Shown: in pieces, positions 1 to 12,800 of the stretch
Numbering within the stretch: position 1 is the stretch's first letter
How the letters are laid out: the number at the start of each line of letters is the position of its first letter
Assembly (NCBI GenBank): GCA_914767715.1
Contig: OU612068.1
Coordinates: 33,544,001 to 33,608,000 of the forward strand
Direction: 5' to 3'
Source of the DNA: Membranipora membranacea
Lineage: Eukaryota > Bryozoa > Gymnolaemata > Cheilostomatida > Membraniporidae
DNA: 64,000 bases
Program-made: the position numbers and the translations under genes
The notes under the pieces: generated by a model
What the model was told of the DNA's origin: nothing
The model's input: only the letters and a program-made list of their open reading frames with translations
Databases searched by the model: none

Positions 1-254
1 GGTCTAAAGTCGCTCATTTTAAAAGGTTAGTTAATACTATTCTAATTGCTGAGGCATATTGAATTTTTATGAACAATGTGTATGGGCTGCAAAATCAACA
101 CTGATTGCGAAAATGTAGTGGAAATGAAAAAAACACAAATTAGAGTGACATGATAATTCATAAAATGTGGTTCTACTATAACAAGTTATTCATTGTAACA
201 AGTCATTCAGTGCCCCTCTGTTCTGAGGTAACCTCACATATTTTCATGTAACAG

Positions 255-774
255 GTTTCACATACAGTCTGACATTGACTATAAAGACATGATCTTCTTT
301 GACGATGAGCACAGGAATATAGTAGAGACAGGCAAACTAGGTATGTGGCTGTCTTTTCTAGTCTAGATTTGTTGTTGGGACGCTTGAGCAAAGATATGCA
401 GAATGAATCGCATTTTGAATGGTTCAACCATATACATAAATATATTATTAAATATTTTTATGGGTTCAACCAATTTTCTGGTAACTGGTTCAACACTGAC
501 CAACAGCTTCCTGTCTCTTCTATCTGATAATTCTGACAAAAGCTGATCACTCTTATTCTAATGATCATTGTTCCCAATAATTTAAACCAATGGTGTTTCT
601 ATGGATAGTTGATCTTTTGCAGTAGGTTCTTTTATCACCAAACCAAGTAATGTTTTTGCTTTTAACACATATATTTAACTTAACTTTACAGGTGTTTATG
701 CAGTACTGGTTGAAGACGGAGTGACAAATAAGGTAGTTCAGGATGCACTAGATTATTTTGCCAAAAACAGATGA
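255..774 (+). CDS. MDP1: Magnesium-dependent phosphatase 1, last two exons (partial)
   Basis: Two exons, 255-340 and 692-774, join in frame through an AG/GT intron at 341-691. The first exon encodes the block MIFFDDEHRNIVETGKLG and the second encodes GVYAVLVEDGVTNKVVQ followed by ALDYFAKNR and a stop at 772-774. The FFDDEHRNI block is the signature of the C-terminal half of the HAD-superfamily phosphatase MDP1, a small cytosolic enzyme known to dephosphorylate protein phosphotyrosine and some sugar phosphates. The N-terminal half with the nucleophilic DxD motif lies off the left edge, so catalytic competence cannot be judged. A canonical AATAAA at 1352-1357 could end the transcript. Identification rests on recognised family sequence. 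Confidence 0.85.
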
Positions 775-2118
775 GAATTAGGACCAAGACAACACATGTG
801 GGTAATTGGTTAAAAAAATCCTTTTTTGATCGCTGCAGGGAGAATTCTCCCATTCTTCCTGAATGCTGCATCTTACTTTTTTGCCAGCATCATATTTGTT
901 TGGCTTGTAAATGGAGTTATACAGACCTTAATCGATGCATTGAATACTCAATGCCAGTGAAACTATGATTCAGCGTTTCAAACTCAGCTGTCACGTAACC
1001 CCAAAGTCACCTAAGACTTTAAGTTATCCTTCTCTTGTCAGAGAGAAAGCAACTATCATTTTGGAATATCAATTAATCAAAAATTATCTTCCAAAAGAGC
1101 GCTTCAGAATTGTGTCAATAATTGATAGAATTCCCTCTAGCTCTATAAGACCATCTTTATGTGGCCAACATTTATTTGCAGAAAGCACATGAGCTAAACT
1201 ATTGTTGAGGTGGAAGATTAGCTGAAAAAAGATGTGAAAACCATTTACTGATTTTATTAGCCCTGTGAGTTTATTGTACTTTTGATATTATATTTATGCC
1301 TATCAAACCTAAAGGAAAATTGTTTATTTTGTAATTATTTTGAGTCCCTTTAATAAAATTTGGTGCTTAGTTAAAAAATGATCCTATGATTGATAATCCC
1401 GGCTTAATATGATGACCATCTCAATAGCATACTACCATCCGTATAACTGTACCTATACAAACAATAATATTTACAGCAGTGTTTGACGGAATGTTTTCGC
1501 ACCTCTGCGGTCATTTTGGTATTTGATATATTGTTTATATATCAATGGTTGTGACATATCACCATCAACCACATTCTCTGCATGACGATAACCCAAAACA
1601 ATGCAACTCTCACATGCTGTAGTTTTTCATCGACGCTCATGCTTACATCATTGTATCAAAATAAAGTTAAATTCAAGTAAGGGTTATTTCTTCCTATCTC
1701 AGGGATCCAGGGCAATGGTCAAATAAGCCGATTCACCCTAAGTGGACTAAAAGTTTTATTCATCAAAATTTTAATGATGATATATTCATGAAACATAAAA
1801 TAGTGAAATTTGAGGCAGGATGTCAGTAGTAAACTTAAGTGGTCTATGTACAAACAAATATTATGATATTTTGCGAGTGTTTTGGGTTTAGGAGGGCAGA
1901 ATATGTTTGACTATATGAGCTGCCTCCAGAGTTACAGTGTTCCCTCGTTTCACTCTCGGGTCTGTCACAGGAACATTCATCCTATAAATGATAAGATAAG
2001 ATTCGTAAGTCAAGATCATCAACAATAATAACTAACAAATTTCAGGCTTGCTCTTTAAGCCATCCTCAATGAGTGAATGATTGTACATGCTCTAGATATC
2101 CGCCTCCTATAGCTGGTC
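775..2118. other. MDP1 3' UTR and intergenic DNA
   Basis: No gene is recognised here. The first part is probably the 3' untranslated region of MDP1, with a polyadenylation hexamer at 1352-1357. The short open frames at 771-1192 have no domain signature and look like chance openings in AT-rich DNA. Confidence 0.5.
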
Positions 2119-2409
2119 AAGTGATCAGTATTTGCTAAGGCTTATCCAGGATTGTGGGTCGCAGGCATAAGCATTACAGCCAACACTGAGGCTTTTGAGA
2201 TGGTAAGGCATGCCATACTTAATATATATTTGAAGTACTGAACCCAACACACTACTACGATGAACAACCCCATCCGAGGTGTTGTCACTAATTTTACACA
2301 GTACCTGCTGCAACACATTACCACCAAATCTAATCCTAAATGGTAGCACTGGGATCAATATGGAATCAATATTGAACACCGTCGAAAGGTCTATCAGTAC
2401 AATGGACAC
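2119..2409 (-). pseudogene. Degenerate LINE reverse transcriptase fragment
   Basis: A minus-strand frame of about 94 codons retains the outline of a CR1/Jockey-type reverse transcriptase palm: an LIDLSTVF block (usual form LLDLSAAF), then SSVLGSVL (usual PQGSVLGPLL), then NAYACD where YADD is expected. The catalytic aspartate pair is broken and both ends are missing. It is read as an old, dead retrotransposon relic between MDP1 and DRC2. Family assignment is by motif memory only; a degenerate sequence of this length could come from several LINE clades. Confidence 0.6.
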
Positions 2410-2504
2410 TGATCAGCCTCTGGTGACAGATGATGAAGTTTTTTGCTGACTAGCCATTTGTAAGAGTAGATCAGTGATCAGAGATAAGAACTTTTGAACG
2501 AACG

Positions 2505-2745
2505 ATCGGGTGTTGACCGGGTGTTGACCATGGTATCGGGTGTTGACTGAACGATCGGGTGTTGACTGACCGATCGGGTGTTGACTGACCGATCGGGTGT
2601 TGACCGATCGGGTGTTGAACGATCGGGTGTTGACCATGGTTTGAACGATCGGGTGTTGACCATGGTTTGAACGATCGGGTGTTGACCATGGTTTGAACGA
2701 TCGGGTGTTGACCATGGTTTGAACGATCGGGTGTTGACCATGGTT
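2505..2745. repeat. Minisatellite, about 26-bp unit
   Basis: Head-to-tail copies of a unit centred on GATCGGGTGTTGACCATGG followed by TTTGAAC. The right part has regular 26-bp copies (about four to five); the left part has shorter variants of 13-18 bp lacking the CCATGG portion. The overlapping minus-strand open frames are simply the repeat translated. It lies just downstream of the DRC2 stop. Confidence 0.95.
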
Positions 2746-2825
2746 AAATAAATAATTTGCCTCCCTGCCTTTCCTCGGTAATGTGTGAGCTCAAGATTCA
2801 TTATGCAATGATTTCGAATCAAGAA

Positions 2826-5800
2826 CTACAATGCCTTACTGCAGCAAAAAGACTTCCTTGACCACAACCCTACATTCACATCTACTTCTCAGTTACTTAC
2901 TTGACATTTGTCTGTTGGTTGACGACAAACAGAGGATTGACATGGCTCAGTACTTCGTCATTGACAGATATACCGTCGAGGTACTGTTTGAGTAATGATC
3001 TCAGCTGAGCATTCTCCTGAGCCATGTTAGACTTCTCCTTCTCAAGAGCACATTTATCTAACAACACCTTGTTGTATCTCTTCCAGAAGTTCTCCAATGC
3101 CACATAATCTGTCATGACCTGTATAAGAGATGAACTCATGGTTGTAGTTAATTCATCACGGTCTACAGTAGTCTGAGTGTTCAGACTACTGAAAGTGCAA
3201 GTTTGTTGCATTGCATTAAAATTGTAATGCCACAAACTGGCACTTCCAGCCATCTCTGCATGTAAACTAGTTTTGCAGTTATTCAGATCTTATGATTTTG
3301 TTTTGCTTCAGAATGGAACCGAGATCCAATGTTTACTCTTGCAGACAGCAGATATTTATACATACCTCAGCCAGAGGTTGTGTTGGTGGTTCTTGTATCA
3401 CAGCGTTGACATCTGATTGCTCGTCCTCGGTGAGAGAAGAGGCATAGAAGGGTAACACCTTCTCTTCTTCTGTCTCCAACTTCCTACACATCTCAGCTAA
3501 TTTCAGTATCCGCTCTCCCTGATATAAGATTTTTGACAGGTTTTGAATGTTGCGTAATGACTAAGATATTTCTTCTAGTATCACCCATTACTGATGTAAG
3601 TGAGATGGCAGAAAGAGAAACATTATTGTTTTCTCAGTTTAAAAGCCGTTTGTCACAAGAGAAAATAAAGTATTTCATAATAAGTGGTGTGAAGCATTCT
3701 CTTTCGAGATTGCTTCACGTATTGCAAATAAGCGAAAAATTAAACAAACCTTGTCAGTGACACGTTTGAGCTCTTTTATCGAAGCATTGCTCTGCAATGT
3801 CAGCACCATTAATTCAGCTCTAGCTGCCTCTCTTAGTTTGTTCATCTGATCCTTCAGCTCCTTGAAGTGAGCTGACATGATCTCCCTCTCCTCTTTTAGA
3901 ACTCTGTTCCTATCCTCACACTCCTTAGAGTTAGCTGCCATTTTAGCCTTCAGCTTGGCAATCTCATCCTAAAACATCATAGCTAAACAGTGTACACCAA
4001 CGAACATTTTAGACAACCAATTTGAAAATTTTACATGAATTTTTAAACTGTAATATGTTGGCAACCTGTGAGCCTCTGCATTCAATCGACAACTGGAGCT
4101 AGACAATAGTGTGACTGTATATTTTCTTACAGACAAATTTTGAAGCTTCCTCATCTGGACTTCAATCTCGTGAGCGCTCTTCTCGTCTTTAGCTTTCAGA
4201 TCTTCAAACGCTTTCCTTCTCTCTTCTGTTGTTTCTGTGTAGTTTTTCAGAGCCTGCTGGAACTGATTCCATAACTCTTCTACTGTCATCTCCAGATTTA
4301 CTCGTAAGGCATGTTTCTCTTCCATGTTCTGTAAAAAGATTCAGATTTCACTTTAGATCAACTAACAAATACCCATATTGAAATTTCAAAAGTTATGCTT
4401 TTAAACTTTAGCTGTTAAATGTGTGCTGTTAAATGTGTGCTGTTAAATGTGTGCTGTTAAATGTGTGCTGCTAAATATGTGTGCTGTTAAATGTGTGCTG
4501 TTAAATGTGTGCTGTTAAATGTGTGCTGTTAAATGTGTGCTGTTAAATATGTGCTGTTAAATGTGTGCTGTTACACTAGAACAGAGAAACAGATGTAATG
4601 TCGCAATTTCTGAGGTTTCATTCACCAAAAGTTGTTATGATGGACACTGGCAGACAACTGAGATATGAGATTTACTTATTGCAAAATCATAAGATATTGG
4701 ACTTATACCTTGTTTTTGATTTCATCCCTCATACTTTGATATTCAGATTTAGCTTCGTTCTCTCTATCTTGGAAATTCTGATCCATCGCAAACATGATGT
4801 CTGCCAAGTCATTCATCTCTTCTAAATGCTTCTCGATCATCATCTGTCTCTCTACAACAAATGTTATAATTATAGGGCAACAGTTATAACTGTATGTAAT
4901 AGCTGATTATCAGATATTCAGCAAACAAAGCAAGACATAGTACTGAGTACAGATGGCACAAACACATCCGCAATGACAGGTTTGTATATTAGGAAGGAAA
5001 AAATAGTCTAGGTACAGATCTAAGTTGGAAGCAGTTGGCTTTTATAATGTCTTATCTTAGACAAATCCATATGAGTAAGTGGGGCAGATTGATACAGAAA
5101 TGAAAGAGGAAGGGGGAATGTTTTGGTCACGGCAATATGATGTGTCAGTACACCAAATACATCAATTTTCTCCAGCTCACCTGTATCAAATTCTTGTTTG
5201 AGAATCTCTTGTTCCTCCTCATATTCTCTTAGTAAAGTATCCAATCTTTCTTGTTGCAGACCTAGACAATGAGCAAAAACGATCAATATAGTGTGTTGGT
5301 ACATATTACTCGTCACTACAATCTGGTCTGGTAGCTGGTTTTGAAGTATTTCACCATGCACGGCTAGCTAATCCGTACAAAGCAAAGTTCAATAGCTATG
5401 TAATAAAAATAAAGTCATGCAGCTTGCTCTCTTTCTGATCGTACATCATTGCTCAGATTTTGTTGCTTTGTTCTCAATATTTTCTATTAGTTTCTTGGTG
5501 GTGAATTGATAGTAAACCCACCCACAAGTCTATCGACATTTGACAAATGACTTCTAAGGGCCATAGCATATTGTTCCTCCGCTTCTCCAACATCTTTGGC
5601 CAATGATTTGATGACACTTTCTTTTCTGTCTACAATCCTCTCAAACGTCTGGCTGAGAATTTCTATGTCTTTCTTGAGTTCTCTGGATTTGGCTTCTCTC
5701 ATAATGTTTCTCCATTGGTGGTTCAGTTTATTTAAGTTGAACTTTGAAGCTTTTTCTTCTTTGGCAAGCTTTTCCTGTTAATCAATACCTCACACATTAA

Positions 5801-6159
5801 AATATGCCAGGCTATTTATGTATCAAATTACTAAAACACCTACCGCCAACAGATACATATATATATATAATCACAAAATGTTGCTGCCTACAAACGTCAT
5901 AGTTAAGAAGATTTGAAAGATCGATTCCATTTAGGCCTATGATCATTTAGTCTCAGAGTGGTTCAGAAACCTTTGGCCGACCGATATGTAGATTTGGCCA
6001 TGGATGAAATGCAATACTTACTTTGAGATACACAACTAACATGTCTTCTTTCTTTTTCCTCAGCTCTTCTTCTGCGAGTCTCTGCTGCTCCAAATACAGC
6101 AGTCTCTCCTCCTCAGTCATCTTCGCTAACTTTCCCGATCCTTTCTTTCCCTTCGGCAT
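2826..6159 (-). CDS. DRC2: Dynein regulatory complex subunit 2 (DRC2/CCDC65)
   Basis: Nine exons on the minus strand: 6159-6022, 5774-5522, 5261-5181, 4851-4709, 4328-4131, 3968-3750, 3518-3366, 3118-2901 and a tiny tentative last exon 2838-2826. Together they give 472 codons (471 aa; the human protein is 484). The product is almost entirely charged coiled coil. Diagnostic blocks are [20 protein letters not shown] with [13 protein letters not shown] (exon 2), [13 protein letters not shown] (exon 5), [17 protein letters not shown] (exon 7), and [11 protein letters not shown] plus [15 protein letters not shown] (exon 8). DRC2 is a core subunit of the nexin-dynein regulatory complex, which ties adjacent axonemal doublets and controls dynein in motile cilia. 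The start MPKGKKGSG resembles the basic MPK start of orthologues. The last exon adds only four residues and is the least certain part. Confidence 0.95.
4411..4572. repeat. Minisatellite, 14-bp unit, in DRC2 intron
   Basis: About eleven near-identical copies of GTTAAATGTGTGCT sit in the intron between DRC2 exons 4 and 5. One copy carries a small insertion (around 4469-4482) and another a point change (ATATGTGCT). Confidence 0.95.
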
Positions 6160-6896
6160 ATTGAACTGATAGGCTTCCTAAAGAGCATTAACAGATTGAA
6201 TGAGGCTTGCCTGTTGGTGGAATGTCAATATTGTGGCGAAGTTGGGTTCTTATCAGGATGGCAAGATATAAGGCAGTCCACTCTCCGACAAATGTCAGCA
6301 ATCACACAAGCAATAGCGAAAAGCGGATAGGATTTCAACTTAAAACAAGTATGTTTACTTACAAGATGACAACAGCTCTTCACTAGGGTAGAATTTACAG
6401 AGGGATGTTATCTCCGCCAATTACTATCGCTACTACCTGAGCTCTGCCTAGGTGGAGAGCGGTCATCACATGACTTTCTTTTAGTTCGCTCTTTGTACCT
6501 TTGGTCTGAGCTCCCATTTACTCTACAGACATGATATCACCCAACATGCCTTAAATGAGTGGGAAATGATTGCTTGTATACTTACCGAGTTAAAATAGTC
6601 AGGACTGTAGTAAGAAAATTTACTTCATAAGTGGTCAACTTAATTCACTGATGAAGATAGTTATGATGTTTCCATAGAGACCTAAAGTGGAAATGGAAAT
6701 GCTTCCTTATACGCTCCATCTAGCTCGAAAATCGAAGACTTTTATTTCCATAGTATAATAAATGGAGCTTATTAAGAGACTACTTCTAAGTTAAAGCTGA
6801 ATTACTGGGCCGCAGCAAATACCAGAATGCTAAGTTGATAACAAAATAATGATAATATTGTAAAGAAAATCATAGCTAAAATCCATTTGCCAAAAA
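6160..6896. promoter_or_regulatory. Shared DRC2-CEP89 bidirectional promoter region
   Basis: About 740 bp separate the start codons of two divergently transcribed cilium genes, so both promoters must lie here. No TATA box is obvious near either start. The X-box at 6668-6681 is the most convincing element. Untranslated first exons may also occupy part of the interval. Confidence 0.6.
6668..6681. promoter_or_regulatory. X-box (RFX binding site) candidate
   Basis: GTTTCCATAGAGAC matches the degenerate X-box consensus RYYNYY-N(1-3)-RRNRAC with a 2-bp spacer. It lies about 216 bp upstream of the CEP89 start codon and about 509 bp upstream of the DRC2 start codon. RFX factors use such sites to drive ciliary genes in animals. 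The consensus is loose, so chance occurrence is possible, but the placement between two ciliary genes raises the prior. Confidence 0.6.
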
Positions 6897-9800
6897 ATGC
6901 CTTCTCTCAAAAACTTCAAGACCAAGCTTGCTTCTAAGTCAAAGAAGAACAAGACCATGGAGCCTGCAATGGTAATAATTTTTAGATTTCGCTCAAAGTT
7001 CATCCAATCATTAAGTTGAAAATAACTCAGTCAATATATATAAGTATTATTTACTAAAATTTAACATATATATAACTATATACATAGATCACGTTAGTCA
7101 TGTGAATGAGTAGCTGCCACCTCTAGCAAACATGCAAAAGATAGGTATCCTTGATATGTTGTTCTACACCCAACAAGGCTTTGATTTTGGCACGGAGAAC
7201 CATTCTCCCTGTTTCTGAATTCTCCCTGGTTTTTGCCCACTCTAATATTTTGCAAAACTATAAACAAGATATACATATTCACCATCCTGATTTGACTATG
7301 ATGTTAAGGTTTAGGTTTGTTGTTATATTAAAATGTTTTTGTTCTATTTTAGCCGCCATCCCCTACGCCTGCAAAGACGCCTCCAGCAACCAAGAAGTTT
7401 GGGAAAACTGCTCCTGGGCAGATGGAGCGAACGCCTGTCGGAGGTCGGTTTATGCATATCCACATAATTTTTTTACAGATGGTATTACCTTTGTGATGAT
7501 TTCTAAGCTGTGATCTGGTATTATAAACAACCCAGGTTTTTACAATGACACTCATTACAGATACGATCATTTTCCAACTGACTCTGTTTCATATTGAGAA
7601 ATAATCAGGCCTTTGCAAAGGTCTGCAGTGGGTTAACCAGGCAATTATAATTTGTGTTGTCACTTCAAATGTCATTATGTCTAATTGTTACTAGGGGCTT
7701 CTGCAGAGAGACAATCTAACCAGTCTGTTAAGTTTGGTGGAGGAGTAAGGAGCTCAGTGAGAAGTTCAGGTAACCGCACACATGGTTGCTGTGCTGTTCC
7801 CATTGTTGTTTCACTCTGTGTTGATTTGTTGTTCCCGCTCTACCTGAAATTCGCCAGCTTTAAGCCATGTGCTGGAAAACTCTAATGATCTATCAAGAAC
7901 TGCATGAGCATTTGTCTAAATGTGAGACTGTGGCTGTCATTTGTCAAATCTCGTTGCTCGTCATTCATTTTCCCTCAATTGCTGTGTTGCTTATAATCTC
8001 CCGCCTCGTTCTTTTCCTGTTTTTTTTAAACTAATAATGAACTCATTCCATTGATTGTATTTCCATGCTCTGCTGGGATTATCAGAGGTATGAAATTGAC
8101 CATTTCTAGACACGAAAGTACATTGTGTAGAGGAAACTTATATGCTGACGGCTGAGTCCTAGGCCAACCACGTATATCTGACAACGAGAGAAATCTTCCT
8201 TTATTAACTCGAGTTGCTCAGATATACATGAAAAGGAACATTTAACCTGTTCAAGGAAATTTCAATGAGAATACCCTCGACCTTTCATTGATGAAATGCT
8301 ACATTGTCCGACAAACCTCTCCCATGCTTGATCCCCTTCATTAGTGATAGAGCGATTATCCTTTAAATGTCAAAGTATTATGTACCTATAGCGAATCTAT
8401 CCAAAGATCTATCAGCCAGTATGAGGAGTCAGGCATCTAACAGGACAGGGAGTATGTCATCATTAGTTCAGATCGACGATCACAAACAGCTAAAGGAAGT
8501 AGATCGCCCAGAGGAGCCGGGGTATTCAAGCGATCCAGACACCAGTCTCTTTGAATATGAGGATGATAAGTGAGTCAGGAGCTCATCAACGAAGGCCTAG
8601 CCCACTCGTCATTGATTATACAGTCAAATTACTTCAAAATATTCCTTATACTGCATTGAGCCACACCGCCTCTCATAGACTACCAACTTTGAGCCACACC
8701 GCCTCTCATAGACTACCAAATTTGAGCCACACCGCCTCTCATAGACTACCAACTTTGGTCCTGATCTTATGAGCATTTACTTATTAGGTCATGAATGTTA
8801 TGTACGTATCAATCTGCCCATTTGCAGCTATAAATTAATTAACCATCATCTACCTGTTTTATTGTCATTCAGAGAAGTAACACAAACTCTTAAGAGAAGT
8901 ATGTCTCTCAGATACGGCAGTAATGGTAAGTCAACTCAGCTCATCAATATTAATCTTAGATGTTTGATCACATTTGATTTGTCCAGTCATAAGTTTGAAA
9001 CTTTATTCCTAATTGATGTGGAAAAATCACATTTTTATAGCTAAACTACCTAAGACCCATCATGCCTTTTTTTATAACCATTATAATTTTCCATTCAGTT
9101 GCTTGTGTTCCCAATTCCCTGGACTCCAATATAATCTTATTAACGACCTACTGTGAGGATAACATTCATACTCTGTGCTTAGATGTGGCTATTTTTTGTT
9201 GTGTATTAACACCAGGTGCTCTGCGTGACAGCTCTACAGAATCTATTGATACAATAGGTATGCCACATGGGCCATCAAGTCATGGGCTGTCAAGTCACGG
9301 CCCCGAAGTATCAGAGGAATTCATCGTACCAACCCAAAAATCTCAACAAGGTAACATGTTGTGATTTTGTGTGCCTACTTACTTGACTTTACTATCATTA
9401 AATCATCCATAATCAACATAAATTGCAGCTATTTTGAAATGATAGGAACCATGTGTGCTGTGGAGTTTAAAACAACTAATCCAGGGATGAGACCTCTTGT
9501 GGGGGAAGTGTATGGAGGTTTGCTGATTCTTCCATACAAATCATCGTAGACATTGATATTTGTCTATGAATCATTTTAGATTCTATGAATGTGACGATAC
9601 CTCGGAGTGGAAGTCCAATACCTAGTGTGAGGAACAGCGTGCCTAGCCTTCACGGAAGCACACATAGTATAAAGCCTGTTAGTGTGGCAGGTAGTCTGAG
9701 AACAAGCGCACTTGTCAGCCACCCAGGGAGCGTACGAGCCAGTCTTGAGAATAGTATTAAAACTCGCACTGAGCACGACGCCTCTCTTAGACAGAGTGTC

Positions 9801-12800
9801 GATGAAGCTGAAGATACGTTACATGAGCACGTACATGAGCTGGCTACACTGACACTACAGGAAAAACAAAGAGCTATCAGTGATAAGCAACAATTAGATT
9901 ACTACAGAAAACTAGAGGGTATAATATACTTCAAACTAAAGACTAAAGAAAAAAAAATTACAAAGTTTACATTGCAATCACATGTGGAATTAGCCAACGT
10001 GTTGGCCATGATTGATTGATTGATTGATTGATCGATTGATTGACTAATTGATTGATTCACTCCACCCAGCCAATCAGAGCCAACACATGGGCTGACATGA
10101 AATGTGTTTTTTGAATATTTGGCAACTGTCCATAATTCAACTTTAACATAACTGTTCCATCATTTCGACTTTGATGGTATACCCTGATTCTTTTGATGGA
10201 GATTACTAGTTAATTAATTATTATCCTATCATACCCATTAAGAAGATAACTACCAGTATGAGCACTCAAAATTTCCTATTACTGGATATTTTTTACTGTG
10301 TTCCTCCCTATTAAAGGTCAGACGGAGAAGACACTTAGGGACCAAGAAGAGCTGATAAAAAGACTGAAAGCCAGAATTGACATCTTGGAGCAGCTAAATC
10401 AGGATTATACTCAGTATAAAGTGGCTACTGAACAAGGTCAGTGAAGTACTCAAAAACTTGCAATGTTTCCAAAAGCTCTGGTTGCCAACTGGTACTGGGT
10501 TCATGAGGTGTAAACTAACAATTGAAGCTGGGAGTAACATATTGTTCACTATGATAAAAATACTCCGGCTAGAACCATATACGTAATAACTAAATACTGA
10601 TTGGAATATCATATTTAATTTATTAGGTCTATAGCTAGGATTTTCCACAGCGACCAAAATGCTTAATCTTTGCAATCTGCTTGTCAGGTTACAAAACTTA
10701 CATTTGTCAATTGATTATAATAATGTAGAGTTGGCTGAAATGAGTGAAGCTCTCAAAGCACAGAACAAGAATCTGGAGGATCTGGTGTATAAACTAAACA
10801 AAGAAGTCAGTTACTGTCAAACCCATCATCAGCTAGTCAAAGATCCTAATGGTAATAAGTTTAGTGGGCTACCAGGAGACGCCCCTACTCCCGCCTGGAT
10901 GGTATGTAGATGTAATACAACAAATAAGAAGTGTGTAATTATACCGTTAGAATTTGTGAAAACATTGCATAACAAAGCAAAAAGAAGCTTACAATTCCAG
11001 TTAAGTAAAGTGTTTGCAGGAGGAAAATTTCCTGTTATATCGGAAGTATCCTGACAGCTGTATTGATAATCATATTGTATTATAGGTGGATACCAAGTAC
11101 CTGTCACCTCTGATTAAGTCTCTCGAGGATCAGGTGGCTATGAAGTCTCAGGAGCTCAGCAGTTTGAAGGTTGGTATCCTCTCACAAATAAGTAAATCAG
11201 TAAGCTGCTGTAACATAAAATGTTTCACATACAAATTGAGAGAAAATTGGTGCAGATATTGAATCTGGCAAAAAGTCTGAAGTCTGAACCTGGCAAAAAG
11301 TCTGACCATATTATTCTAACCATCTCATATTGATATATCATTGGTGTAGTGTGCGTATGTAGGGGGGTGTGTTTCATGGTCTTCAATGATGTATCTTTAT
11401 TTGACTAGTAAAAAGTCAATACAATTTTTTTCTACTTTAATACTGCTGAAATTACAAACACTCACAGATATTTTCTCCATTTCAGAGAAAGTTTGCAAAG
11501 TATGAAGCTGATATTAGAAGTCTATCTGCAGAAAACAACAACTTGAGAGAAGCTATGAAAGCTGGTGGATCTGACCCAGAATCTATTCCCAGGAAAACAT
11601 GGTAAGTTTCTAGCAAGCCAATTGAGTTTCTTACCATGTGCTGCTCTCACAAGAGATCATAAAAGTTGAGCTATAGTTATGCCTCAGTAGCTCAGCGTAC
11701 TTCATACCGACTTGGTTTTGATGAGTCATGAGTATGTCACGGGTATGCACCACTTCAACTGTAAGAGATAACCAATTACTTGGATCTATCGTATGGAGAA
11801 ATCAAAATCTTGTTAAGCTTCAGCACGAGAAGAAAATACATTTGCTTGATGGTGGAAAATTTATCGCTTGCGTTACTTATACTTACAGGCAGCAGGTTCA
11901 GCAGCAGGCTGCCCTTGTAGTTCAGGAGAATGAAGTTCTGTTAGAAAAACTAGACCAGCAAGATGACATGATAGACAAAACACATGAGGAATATCACTGC
12001 AATAGTAAGTTATTTAACCTTGACAATCTGAATGTAACATAACTTATTGGAACGTATTATGACAAATTAATTAATTATCGTGCCCTCTTAACTGTTTTGA
12101 AAACTAAGCACATGATCCGACAGTTTATCTAAACTGGGAGTTTTTGCTACTCAAATGTTAAGACAAGAGAAAGTGGGGCGGAATATCAAGATATGAGATA
12201 GTTTTCAACAAGAAATTTATCTTTATCATTGTAGTATCACAATTAGAAGATAAGCTAAGAATGGCCGAAGCGATGAGACAAGCTGCTGCTGAACAGCTCA
12301 CAGATACTAAATATCAGCTACAGGAGGTCAAGTCTAAACATGATCACCTACAGGCAGCTAATCGGCTCAAGGTGGACAGTGAGGAGCATAGCCGAGTCGT
12401 CATAGAACATAAAACGTTAGTCCATTTATTTATATCTCAGATGATTCCTTATCATGATCATATGTGGCTCTGAAGTTCCTCATGAAACACAGCCCCTCTC
12501 CTGCTCTCTCCCTAATAAAATTCTCCTATAAGCTTCAATTGTCCTGAATATGCATGCCCGAAGTATATGGGTCCTAAAGAAATTTATGTATGTAATATTA
12601 TGTTATTTTCCGTCTCAACCATTGTACAGGTTTTGTCAAGATAAATTACTCAGTAGCAACGTATGATTTCATTGCGCATTATAGATTTATAATCTTTGTT
12701 GTTCATTTTCCAACTTTAGTAAGATTGAACATCTTGAAGAGCTGTTGGAGAACGAGAAATCGACAAAGCTCCATCTCACCACTGACGCTAAAGATAGACA

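Noticed and set aside
2413-2822. Three overlapping minus-strand frames with repeated VNTRSF-like peptide
   Set aside because: They are the 26-bp minisatellite read in three phases, not a gene.
10659-10728. In-frame upstream extension of CEP89 exon 9
   Set aside because: An acceptor at 10687 would put the following sequence in the wrong phase; using the acceptor ending at 10728 restores phase with exon 8 and the whole model sums to a multiple of three.
11681-11760. tRNA-like box A (TAGCTCAGCG) in a CEP89 intron
   Set aside because: No acceptable box B or cloverleaf could be drawn downstream; kept out as chance or a very old SINE.
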